64,000 nt of DNA from Zonotrichia leucophrys gambelii (taxonomy: Eukaryota; Chordata; Aves; Passeriformes; Passerellidae). Position numbers and translations under genes: made by a program. Below the pieces are notes generated by a model. That model was not told the origin of the DNA and ran no database searches. It was given only the letters and a program-made list of their open reading frames with translations. Location of the stretch: the NCBI RefSeq assembly GCF_028769735.1, contig NC_088171.1, positions 146,713,917 to 146,777,916 of the forward strand, in the 5' to 3' direction. Each line of letters begins with the position of its first letter. Position 1 is the stretch's first letter. Of the stretch, positions 36,729 to 48,222 are shown in pieces.

Positions 36729-38112
36729 AAGGCCATGGTCTGTTTATCAAAGACCAGCCTTTGTGAATACACAAGTCTTTCTCCTCCCCTCTCCTTTATC
36801 TCCATACATATGGATATATACACATATTAAAGACACATACATGTATATATCTAGTACATTTGGAGGAAGAAGGGCTGAAACTGTATTACAGCCTCTGGGC
36901 CATCTCAGGTTTGTTTACAGTCTTGCTTCTTAGACAGCTGTGAACAGATAAATAAAGCACTTATGAAAAATCTAAGGAGACATGTCAGGCAAAGGGACCT
37001 TTCTGTTACACTTGGAGTTTTCCCCTCCATTTCATAGCTAACTGCACTTGTCTCAGAGGGTTGTCTTGAACTTGTGGGCTTAAATTTATTTGCTATGAAA
37101 AGGCAAGCAAAAGAAAGAAGTTACATGGGCATAATTAAACAAGCAAAGAAATTCCAGCTGAGGCTGTGTGAAACAGGATTTCTGTGCCAAAGGGTTTGGA
37201 GGACAGTTTTTTATTACTTCTGGTTTATATTCTGTAGTTTGGGACTCAAGAGTCTTGGATATCAGCTCCATTCTGAGGGGGCTCAAAAATACACCTTATC
37301 TGAAACTACCCAATTTCCATTTGCTAAGTCTTTGTAAACAGGAAATCAACCAGCTGGTGTGACTTCCAAGTGACCTTGAAAAACCTGCAATCCTGCATGA
37401 ATGTAAGCCAAAATCTGGCATGGGAATATGCTCAGAACATGAGCTAAATTTGAATGAAAACCAGCCAGAAGTTGGCCCAGGACTACTGAAATCTTCGCAA
37501 ATTATTTCTGGTTTGTTAGGAGAATGTTGCCCAGCTGTAGTCATCACAGATGCATTGCAACAATTATTACACCAGTGAAAGAGTGTCCTGGGGCTGTGCA
37601 AAGATGGAAGGTACCTTTTAATCTTCTATACAACAGCAGAAGGGGAATCCAAGTTTCACTTAGCAGAGTTCAAATTAGAGGGACTTACTGCTTTCTCATA
37701 CAGTAGCCCAGAGAAACCCTTGCTGGTTCAACATCTGGTTCCCTCAGATATTTCCTCCAGATGGGTTCCATTTGTATCCAGTGTGACAACATCAGTCATG
37801 TGGCAAATATGTTTTAGACAGTAAGGAGCCCTGTGAGAAGGTGGCTGTTTTCAAAGGGAATAATAATACTTTGTTTGAGAATTGTAGCCTGAATCACCTG
37901 CATTTTTCTTTTTGCACCCTCCATTGCTTAATGTTGTTTATACAATTTTCATCATACATCATTGTGAAATAGGATGAGGACACTTCTTTTTTGCGTGCCT
38001 CTGGTTCAAAAGCTGAAGGCTTTTTTTTTTTTTTTGTCATTGGGTATGAAAGAAATCCTCATGTAATTTATTTAATCTTCCTTTTCTATCGTGTTCTCTA
38101 CGGTACGTTAGA
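36729..38112. other. Unique sequence, no gene seen
   Basis: Includes a short dinucleotide-like TATACACATAT stretch (36815-36850) and a T14 run at 38022-38035. No coding or RNA feature was recognised. Confidence 0.6.
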
Positions 38113-38480
38113 GTGGAATCCTAGCAATGCTGGTTGTAAGGAAGCTCTGGAGCCAACTGGTCCAGTTGCTTGCTTGAAGCAGGATTTTGTTAATATCAAT
38201 GTATCTGGATTAGGCTAGTTGGGCTTGACACACCCAGGTGTGAAAACCTCCAAGGATGGAGGGTCTGCGGCTGTGCTCTCACCTGTTCTTCTGTTGAGCT
38301 GCCCTGCAAGTGCTGTGATTCGCCCCATTGTCCAGTCTGAATATCCCATGCCAGGCTGTCACCTATTGTTATAGGTGTGGATGAGACCTTGGTTCTATCA
38401 CCTCTGTAGTTTTTCTCCAGTAGCCAAAAGCAGAGCTCAGCTTGTCCCTTGGTCTCCTTTCCATGAGTAGGAAGTGTGAG
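38113..38480 (-). mobile_element. CR1 fragment (CR1-Y-like 3' region), reverse orientation
   Basis: The order ACTGGTCCAGTTGCTTGCTTGAAGCAGG, then AACCTCCAAGGATGGAGG, then CACCTGTTCTTCTG, CCATTGTCCAGTCTGAATATCCCATG and GATGAGACCTTGGTTCTATCACCTCTGTAG matches the reverse complement of the CR1-Y type 3' end. The copy is diverged and the terminal repeat is lost. A 210-codon minus-strand frame over this region (38196-38828) is not a gene. Confidence 0.7.
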
Positions 38481-40410
38481 CTCCCTGAAGCTCATCCTGT
38501 AGGTAGTGGGCCCTGGACTCCCAATTATCCTGAAAATCCTCTCCAGCTTTTTAACATAATAGTCCTGATGTATGCAGTTCCTGTTAGCAATCTTATTCCG
38601 TGTTTTTGGTGAAACTCTTCTGTGCTGTACTCTGTCTCTTTGGTTTGGTTTATCAGCTTTAATTTGGGTGAGAGAAGAAAAATGTAAAATGTCAGAAAAA
38701 TGTTGAGAAACCTTTTGGGAATTTTCTCTAGAACCCAAGTAGGTTGAAGTTTGAATACTGAAAAAAACCTCACCAAAGGCACCAAAACAACAAACAAAAC
38801 CCCCCAAGCTTTCCCTGTTACTTCTCATCTCTATCTTGCGGGCAAAATTCTACACTGATCTAATATTTTGAAATTATTAAAATTTCTGAGCAGAACTTTT
38901 GCTTGTCTGTTTTAACAGTGTTCCAAATAACTACATTAAGTTCAGCATGCTGAAGCTGAGTGCAAAGAAAAGTTTCAGCAGTGAAAGAAGTTTTAAAGGC
39001 ATTTAGACTACACAAAAGCAAGAATTGCTTTTCAGTTTCTGCACATAGCAAAGCTGGATGGCTCAAAAGATTGCTTCCAGCATGGACTGCTTCAGGGAAT
39101 ATATGACATTTATCAACTGACACATACCAAGATGCCTCTCCTGTGATTGGTTCTCACCTTAAAAAAGTGATATTTCTCTCACATGTACAGGTGCATGAAC
39201 AAATCTGTATTTCATGTTTTCAGATGTAAAAAATTGCTAAGGTAGATACTCCTTCAGCTGATTATGTTTTGAGAGGATCTTGTGTGAAGGTACCCCATGG
39301 TGACCCCAAAACCAAAGAGCCACATGAATCACTTTTACTGTTCACAGCCATAAGACCTTCATTTCCCTCTTGATTTGACTCTACTCCAAGGAAGAGAAAG
39401 AAAATATACTAAATTTTGCTTCATCTTTTTCTGTCAGAGAGGAATTAGTCAGATGAAGGAGAGAGTGCAGAACCTCCTGGGCTGGAATTTCCTGTGCTGT
39501 TTGCTGTTGAGACCAACACAGTTATGTCCATGTGCCAGCTGATTTTTTGCTTGCATGATCCTCCATGAAAGTCAGTAGGAAGTCTCTATTAGAATTATTT
39601 TGTTTAGATGATGGGATGGTGGATGTTGGGTCAAAAACGAGGGAAAACAAAACAATCAAAGAGTATTGCTGCAGGAGTATGGAAAAATGCAAAGACTCAG
39701 ACTGAGAGTGGCAACCAAGATCCTGTCAAAATTTAGAATGTTAATTTCGGGAAGAAACAGAGGGTCCACTAGTTTGTTTTGAGACTGCTTGGGGAAAAAA
39801 GTCTCCCTGATGTTCAAGCAAAACCCAGTACAAAAGGATTCAAAGACAGACTAGAAAAGTACCAAGCTAAAATGTCTGACTATCTAAGAAATTTTGACTT
39901 TAAGCCGTCATTTTCACTCTGAGTTAGAGTGGAACCAAACATTCTTTTAAGTTTAATGAATAATAAAATGGTCAAAATATAATTGAGATTCTAAAACATC
40001 TTGACTGATTGATTTTTATTTTGTGTATTTCAATCACTTTCACATCTTTTCATGGTACATGATTAATGCTGCTCTATATGTTAATGTAGGTGACTTCTGG
40101 AAGTGACTACATGGCTGTTGAAATAATTATAATAATTATTTTCCAAATTATAAAGGACAACTGCTGTTAGTAAAGGTTGAAATATCCTTTTTCATTTGAT
40201 GAATCAGTGTCCTCATATGTGGCTTTATTCATCAAAATGTTCAACATTTTAATTTAAATTATTTAATTATACCAAAGTAGAAGATTCTTTAATCTAGATG
40301 CTAAAGCATTTCACCACAGGGAACAGGAAAGAAATTGATTATCAGATAGGTTGTTCCAGTCACTGTTAACTAGCAGATGCCCTTAAATTTTTTCCCTAAG
40401 ATAAACTCAA
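38481..40410. other. Unique sequence, no gene seen
   Basis: AT-rich with scattered short frames. Nothing recognisable as an exon, RNA or repeat family. Confidence 0.6.
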
Positions 40411-40483
40411 AGACTGGAGTAGAGGAGGCTGAGGGGATAGCTCAGACCTGTCCACAGCTCTCTAAAAAGGGGAAGGGGAGGGA
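40411..40483 (+). mobile_element. CR1 fragment, left part, interrupted by solo LTR
   Basis: AGACTGGAGTAGAGGAGGCTGAGG through GGGGAAGGGGAGGGA corresponds to the CR1 stretch that runs from the CTGGAGAAGAGGAGGCTGAGGGG-type phrase to the GAGGGGCAGG-type phrase. It continues at 40902 after the LTR. Confidence 0.8.
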
Positions 40484-40901
40484 TGTCACCATCATATTTT
40501 ATGAAAAATCTCATTGCCCAGGATTTTGCTCCTGGGAAGCTGAGAAGCCTCAGAGAAAAAGGAAAACAATAATTATCTGATTTGCTTCTCCTGTGTTTTG
40601 CTGCTTTGGAATGTGTTTGGACATTGTTTACCAACAGGTGATTGTTTAATTGGTTTCTGTTGTGAGTGTTTTCACTCTTTGGCCAATCAGTGCCAAGCTG
40701 TGTCGTGGCTCTGGAAAGAGTCACGAGTTTTCATTATTATCTTTCTAGCCTTCTGGCTGTATCCTTTCCAGTATTCATTAGTATAGTTTAGTATATCTTT
40801 CTTAATATAATATATATCTTAAAATAATAAATTAGCCTTCTGAAAACATGGAGTCAGATTCATCATTCATTCCTTCATTGGGTGTCCCTGAAAATACAAC
40901 A
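40484..40901 (+). mobile_element. Solo LTR (ERVK-type) nested in CR1
   Basis: It starts TGTCACCATCATATTTTATG and ends ...AATACAACA, 418 bases with TG/CA termini. It has a CCAAT-like box (GGCCAATCAG at about 40681), TA-rich sequence with AATAAA at 40826-40831, and a conserved end phrase TTCTGAAAACATGGAGTCAGATTC. The flanking 6-mers are GAGGGA (40478-40483) and GAGGGG (40902-40907), a 5-of-6 target-site duplication; 6 bp is typical of class II ERVs. It is clearly related to the LTR at 56764-57150. No internal retroviral sequence is present, so it is a recombined solo LTR. Confidence 0.88.
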
Positions 40902-41203
40902 GAGGGGCAGGGACTGATCTCTTCTCTCTGGTGACAGTGACTTAAGGGAATGGGCTGAAGTTGTGTCAGGGGAGGTTAAAGCTGAGTATCAGGAGAAGGT
41001 TCTTCACCCAGAGGGTGGTTGGGCACTGGAACAGGCTCCTCTGGGCAATGCCCACAGCCCCAGAGCTCCAGAAGCACCTGGACAATGCTCTCAGACACAT
41101 GGTCAGATCCTTGGGGTGTCCTGTGCAGGGCCAGGAGCTGCACTTCAATGATCCTGATGGGTCCCTTCCAAATCAGGATATTCTGTGATTCTGGTATTCT
41201 ATG
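40902..41203 (+). mobile_element. CR1 fragment, right part with 3' end
   Basis: Continues the CR1 copy begun at 40411: GAGGGGCAGGGACTGATCTCTTCTCT, then GTCAGGGGAGGTTAAAGCTG, AGGAGAAGGTTCTTCACCCAGAGGGTGGTTGGGCACTGGAACAGG, GATCCTGATGGGTCCCTTCC and the tail ATTCTGTGATTCTGGTATTCTATG. The join with the left part is seamless once the LTR and one copy of the target duplication are left out. Confidence 0.93.
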
Positions 41204-42459
41204 TTACATTGTAGTATGTCAGCAATGATAGATGGCATTATTTTGTGATACTATGAAATAAGATAAGATTAAAAATAAAACCATTGGATATGTACATAAA
41301 AATCTGTTATTGTTACTCAGAAAGCTGTGGTTGCTTTTTTTTTTTTCCCCGGACAACAAATTCCCCAAATAAATATATTAATTATGCTTTCTGAACCTTT
41401 CTTTTCCTCAAATCTTCCATTAGCTGTATTGGTAGAGTTTTCTCTGAAAGCAGTAGCAGTTGTGTGAGGATTTATATGTTGTCCTAAAGGCAGGAAAGGC
41501 AAATTTAACTAATTCCATTAGAAATTTCTTAAAGTTCATTAAAAAGAAGAGCCCAGAGCCTGCTTAAAATATCAGTGTTCTTCTGCAGAGTAAAATGCAG
41601 TGATATATGCAAATAAGCTGACCTTCCTAAGGCTGAAGCTGTTGAATGTGCAGTCTTCAATATCTTTGCCTCCTTTTACAGCTGTGTAACTGATGCCTAA
41701 GGGAACATTTAAAGGGAATGTAAAAATCTGGCTCCCACCAGAGAGAAGAAAATATGTTCAAAGTAAAATTAGGGGTGTAGAGCTTGCAAATAGAAAATGG
41801 CATTGTTAGGGAAATCATGGCACATTTTAAATAGAAATCAATTCTCAAAAAGAGATTGAAAGATGCTTTAATTTTATTTCAATTTAATGTTACAAGCACA
41901 ACGTGAAAATGTCTTGCCTATATGTAACAGTCTGAGTTCCTGTGGATAGCTCAGGATAATCTGGCCTTTTCAAAACAACCTACCTACAAGTTTTATGACA
42001 AATATTATCATTACTGAGATTATGAAGAGATCTTTTCCTATTCTGCTATATTCCACCAGATGAAAGATTTTATTCCCAAAGAATGACAAATGCATAACTA
42101 TTCCAGTTTTAAATCAATAAGTTCTTTCCTGTTCATCAGAACCTCAAGTAGGCATTTGTTATTTTTACTTTGTCTTCACAGCAGATAAATAGTGAGAAAT
42201 AAATGTAATACATCTCAATCTTTTTTTTTTATTTATTGCTTTTCACTTGTTCTTTGTTCCTTTCCACTTCTTCATTCCTTCTTATATTTTACACTGGAGC
42301 AGAAACAAAACTTCTGAATAATAAGGCAGAATATAATTACGTGAGGACAGTTGGAAACCCTACTCTTTTAAAAATAATATATTTATGCCTCTGAAAATGA
42401 TGGAAGATCCTGTGATAGACATCATAACTCTTCTGTTACTAGTGTTCAGAAGATAAGAC
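41204..42459. other. Unique AT-rich sequence, no gene seen
   Basis: No recognisable element; a T-rich run at 41334-41346 and scattered short frames only. Confidence 0.6.
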
Positions 42460-42558
42460 TGGAAATCTGGCTCTAGGTGGTCTTCCTTGAGCAAAGAGGT
42501 TGGGCCAGATGACTTCCAGTGGTCCCTTCCAACCTCAGCCATTCTGTGATTCTATGAA
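42460..42558 (+). mobile_element. CR1 LINE 3' end
   Basis: GAGGTTGGGCCAGATGACTTCCAGTGGTCCCTTCCAACCTCAGCCATTCTGTGATTCTATGA is the canonical CR1 3' terminus. The 5' truncation point is approximate. Confidence 0.92.
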
Positions 42559-43162
42559 TGGACCTCCATGGACTGCTTTATTATTGAAGGAAAAAATATT
42601 TCAGTGAAGAATGAAAAATCCCATTGTAACATGTCCTAACTAACAAAATTCCTGAGTGAGCTTCTAGGATGAAAAATGTCTTAATAGAAAACAACACTTT
42701 AAATCTCTGCTTCCTTTGAGCTCTAACTAAAAGCCTTTAGGAGTAACTCAAGATTACTCTGTATTTTTAGGATAAATTGATTTATGTAGCACCCAGTTTT
42801 GGAAGTATCTTGTCAATCCTACTTTCTAACCTTTTTCCTCCTCCTCCCACAATCCTTTATTCTCAGCAGAAAGCAACTACAATTAGTTGAGTAATATTTC
42901 CTCATAGGCATCAACTAAAACCAGATTAACATCAATTATGCTTTGTATGCTATTCTAGTAGTTACTATACCTGACAATTAAATGCAAATGGCACTCCAGA
43001 GTTCAACATTAAAATAAGAATCATCTGTACATTCAGCTTGCTTGGTTTTTCTTGGGCTTTTGGTTTGGTTAAATTAATTCAAAAAAGCAAATTGTCCCAT
43101 TAACAATGGTCATTTCCCTTTGTGCTCCCTATAATCAGCAAATTAGGGAAACAACTTTTTAC
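42559..43162. other. Unique AT-rich sequence, no gene seen
   Basis: Sits between two CR1 ends of opposite orientation. No further feature seen. Confidence 0.6.
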
Positions 43163-43458
43163 ATAGAATCACAAAATGTTTCAAATTGGTAGGGACCTTA
43201 GAGATCATCCAGATCCCACTGCCATGCTGGGCAGGGATGCTACCCACTATGAAATCTTTCCCATGGGCCCATTAAATCTGGCCTTGAGCACTCCCAGGGA
43301 TGGGGCATCCCCAGCTTCTCTGGGCACCCTGAGCCAGCACCTCCCCATCCTCACAGTAAAGTATTCGTAACATCTAACACAAATATCTCCTCTTTTAGCT
43401 TTGAAACCGTTTCCCCTTGTCCTATCACTATCTGGCTCTATGAAAAGTCTCCCTCCTT
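43163..43458 (-). mobile_element. CR1 LINE 3' end, reverse orientation
   Basis: Begins ATAGAATCACAAAATG, then GGTAGGGACCTTAGAGATCATCCAGATCCCACTGCCATG, GGCCTTGAGCACTCCCAGGGATGGGGCATCC, TCTCTGGGCACCCTGAGCCAGCACCTC and TTTCCCCTTGTCCTATCACTA. This is the reverse complement of a CR1 3' end. Confidence 0.93.
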
Positions 43459-46400
43459 TTTTTTACCATGCAAGCCCAATACAGGGGGCCACTGTGTGCA
43501 AACAACTGTTCTAGTGTTTTACCAAAACAAGGCTGGAAAAAATAGAGACCAATAATTTTTCTTAAAGTCATGAATGAACCTGAGACACCTCCTGTCGAAA
43601 ATGCTGATTAGTGGTTTTATTCTTTTGAGAAACAACTTTCTAAATGCACCTTCACTTCAGCTGTAACTGTCAGCTCAATTGTGCATCTGAAAAAGAAATT
43701 GTCATCCTGCTTTACCCAGATAACTATGGGATGAAAGAATCAAAAAATGTGGGCATATAATTTAATTTAATTTGCTAATGTCATGTATTTCACCTCTCTA
43801 GAAACTCGTGACTCTATTGTTAATATTCAAGTCATAGGTCTCAACACATCAATAAAATTGAATTAGATAACAAATATTGTAAAACATGTTAAAAACATTA
43901 ATGTTTAAGTCCAGACCTTCACAATTATAGGGACTGACCCCTTAACAAAGGCAGTGCTAGACAGAGGCAAACCAAACAATTCCAAATAACTAAATTATAA
44001 TAATTATTGTCCCCTAAAAGTTATGAAATTGCTGCTAAAACCTTGCAGAAATGATGTGAGAGGAAATAAATGCAATTCAGATTCCAGTCTTAGCTGTTAG
44101 TTTTATTGCAAATTTAAGGTATTATAATCCTCGGGAAAAAGATATTTTAATAAATTGTAGGAAGGAGTTGAAAAGCAAGAACTGTATTCCAATAAATAGT
44201 AATGAACTATGGATTTAAATATGCTTTTTTTATGAGCTTATGCAATTTTCAGGCAATAATTAGGAAAAAATGGTATTAAAATTTGTGCAATTTGATGTTT
44301 ATCTAAAAAAGCTAGAACTAAGCATCTTTCTCTCCTCCCTTGCAATAAAAATAATTTGGGTCAGATTCTCTACTGCCTTATACAATGTATTTTTCATATT
44401 CCTACCTTTCATACTTGCAAAACGAGTGATGCTGGTGTAGCAATGTTATATATTCCTGATACTAATTTCTTCTGTCTATCAAAAATATTTGACAAAGTAA
44501 AATACCAAATCAATTTGTATCAGAAATTCAGACCTGCATAGCATAAATGAAAAAAAAAAAATCACCTCAGGACAGGATTAAAAGTGCATAATCAACTTAG
44601 TCATCTACTGCAATAGGTAGTCTTCTGCCTTCCACAGAATTTATGCCTGTTTTAACTTCCTGTCTGTGGTGTGTCAGGAGAACTGGAATGAAGAGAAATG
44701 GGATGAATTTAAAACAGAAAATCTTTGAAGAGCATCTGTGAAACTTTTATTGAGAGAAATATTTTGGTCCAGAATAGTTGATCAGAATCAATCTAATATG
44801 CAATAAAAATTTTAAAATATAATTTCAATGAGAAGAAAAATGCCCCAGAGAGCAGCTTTTATTCTTCTAAATCTCTGTACCTGGCCTTCCAAACAGTTGA
44901 TGAAGAGTGTATGTAAAATGAAATCTATGTCTAGCAGCACCAAAACAGAGGTAAATGGCACCACTGGGCAGAGATTATACCCATCCTGGTAACAAACAAC
45001 ACTAGATGAATCTTTCCCAACAATTCAATGACCAAAATGATATTTATGTAATTTACACATTGCCCTTGCAAAGGAGTTTATAAGTATTTAAATTCTAGAT
45101 GTTGTCACACAATCCTAGGCCTTTGAGTGGTATAGTAAATATTGATATGTGTTATGTTGGGTCTGTGGGTTCTGGTCAAGTCACCAGCAGTCCCCATCTG
45201 CCCTGAGCAATGCTGGCACCCCCCTCCCTCTCAGGCTGGAATATTCAGGGTCAGGACACCAAAAGTTCATGGCTTTATCACAAATCCCCTCTTGCTCTGA
45301 ATCATGTGTCTACCTGGAAAACACTGGCTCTCAGTCTCCATCTGGGCTTTTCATCAAAAAATAAACTAAAATAATCACTTGCACAGCAGTGTCTCAAATG
45401 CCATTATGCAATGTCACAGTCTCCTGCATGTTAAAACAACATTTGCTAGCCCAGCAGGAGCCACTCTGACAAAATTGCTGAACAGGGCACTTTGGGCCAA
45501 CCTTGTCCAATCCAGGGATGCTCCAGTTCCCATGGAAAAGGGCAGGCTGTGACACACTCACTCCTGCATCACAAAGAGACATTGTAAACTCTGGGCATGA
45601 CTCACATGGACTGGGCATACACTGTATTTTCCCTCATGGTACATCCCAAAACTATCCTCTTACCTTTTCTCCTCACCTTTGCAGTTCCCTTATTACAACT
45701 CAGAATATTTTGTATCAGACTTACTCAGAAATCTCAAAGATATTATTTTGAAGAATGAGGTCTCTCTATTAATGCCCTCCCCTTCCCTGCACTTGCTGGC
45801 CATCAGGCCATCTCTTTACTCTTTTTTTTAAAAATGCTATTCCTATATTCTTGCTTCTTTTTATTCATATAATTACCTTGTTGTCAAACTCTGTTTATCT
45901 TTGTGGAAGCATCCCAGAAGAAATTAGCAGGTTTGCATTTGGTACAATTTATCTTATTTGTGTTTGAAGACATTAGAGATATTCTGGGTAGTTCTTGTCT
46001 CTGCCAGTCTCCAAAGGCCTCATTTCCACTCCCTCCACAAGGTGAGTCCTCACATCAGCACCAGAAGATGATTTGGATGAGTGCTAGCAAAAATCCCAGC
46101 ACCATCCAAGGTCTGTTCCTGCCTGTGGGGACACATTGATGTTTAATGACTTGACCTCACCATCATGCGGAGAGAGGAAAAAGAGCCAACAATGCATCTG
46201 GACACTGCATGGCAAGATGCTCTGCTGACTGCATCTGCCCAGGGTGCATCTCAGGGTGCTGCCCACAGCCAGTCCCTGTCCCTGTATTCTGTGCATGTCC
46301 CTGTTTTCCTGTCAGGCAGACAGAGATGAGCTGACCTCAGCTAAGCACAGGACATGAGCAAACACTGGCAGTGATCACAGGGAGCCTGAGCTGGAGCGCA

Positions 46401-47289
46401 GGCTCAATCCTGAGCACCACAATGGTGAGGGCAGCCTCTGGGTTATAATTTAGATTTGTCAAAAATCAGATGAGTCTTTAATGAGAATAATGCCTGGGCC
46501 ACTTGTAATGGATTATCACCTTCCTGGCTCGCTCCTGTAGGCAGACAGAGCCAGCAGGGATTGTCCCTGTGACAGTGCTTACGGTGAAGATTGGCTCAGG
46601 GGGTGGTGAGAAGGACAAGGAAAGACATAAATCTGGATTGTGGAGTGTACCATGCTTTGAACAAACAAAATGACACCTTGGGCTCCAAGAACTGGTGGCT
46701 CTAGAGGAGAGCAGCTGAGGTGTTGATGAAAAGGCCAGCACACCTCCAGCAGTGGCCAGTGTTTGGATGATTTGTGGTGGCAGCAGCAGCTGCCAGATGC
46801 AGCTTTATTCCCATTTCCTTCGGTCTGCTGCTTTGGGCTGCAGGGCTTCCATTCACAGGGTTCTTTTTTTTTTCCTTTCTCCTAGCCACAGGAGAGCTTA
46901 TCAGATAAAAGAACTTGGTGGAGTGACAAAGATTGATTAACACTGAGGTGGAATGGGATTTTTATTTCTGCCTTCATAAACACCTGAGTGACAGTCAAAT
47001 GTGCGTGACTGTGGTCTTATCAATAACAGTTTATGTGAGATGGGCTTGAACTAAAACATTTTGTATTTAAACATCTAAATCTTGGGGGAGTTGAATCCTA
47101 ACAATATTAGGTAAAGGAATCAAATGCACAGTATTTCAGCACCAGGGAACAGCTGTAATAAACAGAAGGGTTTCAGAGACGGATGACAAAAGTTGTGCTA
47201 CAAGATTTGGGGGCATTCCAAGAGATAATTCCCCTTAAATTAAAGCCAATATGTGAAATTTTGATTGTGAAAATTAAGGAGGTGGAAGA
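43459..47289. other. Unique sequence, no gene seen
   Basis: AT-rich to about 45100, then somewhat GC-richer to 46900. Frames at 45149-45364 and 46478-46741 have no domain and lie in repeat-free but unremarkable sequence. Confidence 0.55.
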
Positions 47290-48222
47290 CATATTTCAGA
47301 TCCTTGGCTCAGTCCTCTTCAGGATCTACATTAACATTGGACCTGTGTCTCAAAGGAATACTGAGTAAGTTTGCTAACAACATTAAATCTGGAGGAGCTG
47401 TTGAGTCCCTTGAGGGCAGGGAGGCCCTGCAGAGAGACCTTGAGAAATCAGAGAAATGGGGAATCGCCAAGACTATGGAGATTATGTTGAGTCGTGCAGG
47501 GGATGGGGAGCACTTGGATGTACAGACTGGGGAATGAGGCTGGAAAGCAGCTGTGGGACAGGACCTGGGGGTCCTGGTTGATGGCAAACTGAACATGAGC
47601 CAGCAGGGCCCTGGCAGCCAGGAGAGCCAACCCTGTCCTGGGGGCATCAGCACAGCAACATCAGCCTGGCAAGGGAGGGGATTGTCCTGCCCTGCTCTGC
47701 ACTGGGGCAGCCTCACCTCCAGTGCTGGGAGCAGTTTTGGGTGCCACAATATAAAGACCTTAAGCCATCAGAGAGTGTCTAAAGGAGGACCACGAGGATG
47801 GTGAAGGGTCTGGAGGAGAAGCCATATGAGATGTGGCTGAAATAATTTTCTGTGGCTGAAATCATCATCTGTTTAGCCTGGAGAAGACTGAGAGAAGACC
47901 TCATTGTGGTCAGCAACATTCTCATGAGGGGGAGCAGAGGGGCAAGAACTGATCTCTTCACTCTAGTGACAAGTGCCTTGAGAAAACAGCATGGAGTCAG
48001 GGGAAGTTTGTGTTAGACATCAGGGAAACTTTTCCCCAGAGGGTGATTGGGCCCTGGAAGAGGCTCCTCAGGGAGGTGATCACAGCACCAAGCCTGAAAG
48101 TGCTCCAGAGGTGTTTGGACACATGGTGAGATTCTTAGGGTGTCCTATACAGGAGCAGGAGTTGGGCTGAATGATCTTAATGTATCCCTTTCAACTCAGC
48201 ATATTCTATGATTCCATGATCT
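47290..48222 (+). mobile_element. Long CR1 LINE fragment, 3' ORF2 region plus 3' end
   Basis: The longest CR1 copy here. It runs from the AGTAAGTTTGCTAACAACATTAAATCTGG phrase (end of the RT coding region) through GACCTGGGGGTCCTGGTTGATGGCAAACTGAACATGAGCC, GGCCAACCCTGTCCTGG-like sequence, GATTGTCCTGCCCTGCTCTGC, GGCTGAATGATC and the tail ATTCTATGATTCCATGAT ending at 48220. The translation resembles the C-terminal end of CR1 ORF2 in broken frames. The minus-strand frame at 47309-47749 is a shadow. Confidence 0.92.

Noticed and set aside
38196..38828. 210-codon open frame on the minus strand
   Set aside because: Much of it lies over a reverse CR1-Y-like fragment; no domain, no start context or splice sites, and composition like surrounding non-coding DNA.
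47309..47749. 146-codon minus-strand frame
   Set aside because: Antisense shadow of the CR1 copy at 47290-48222.
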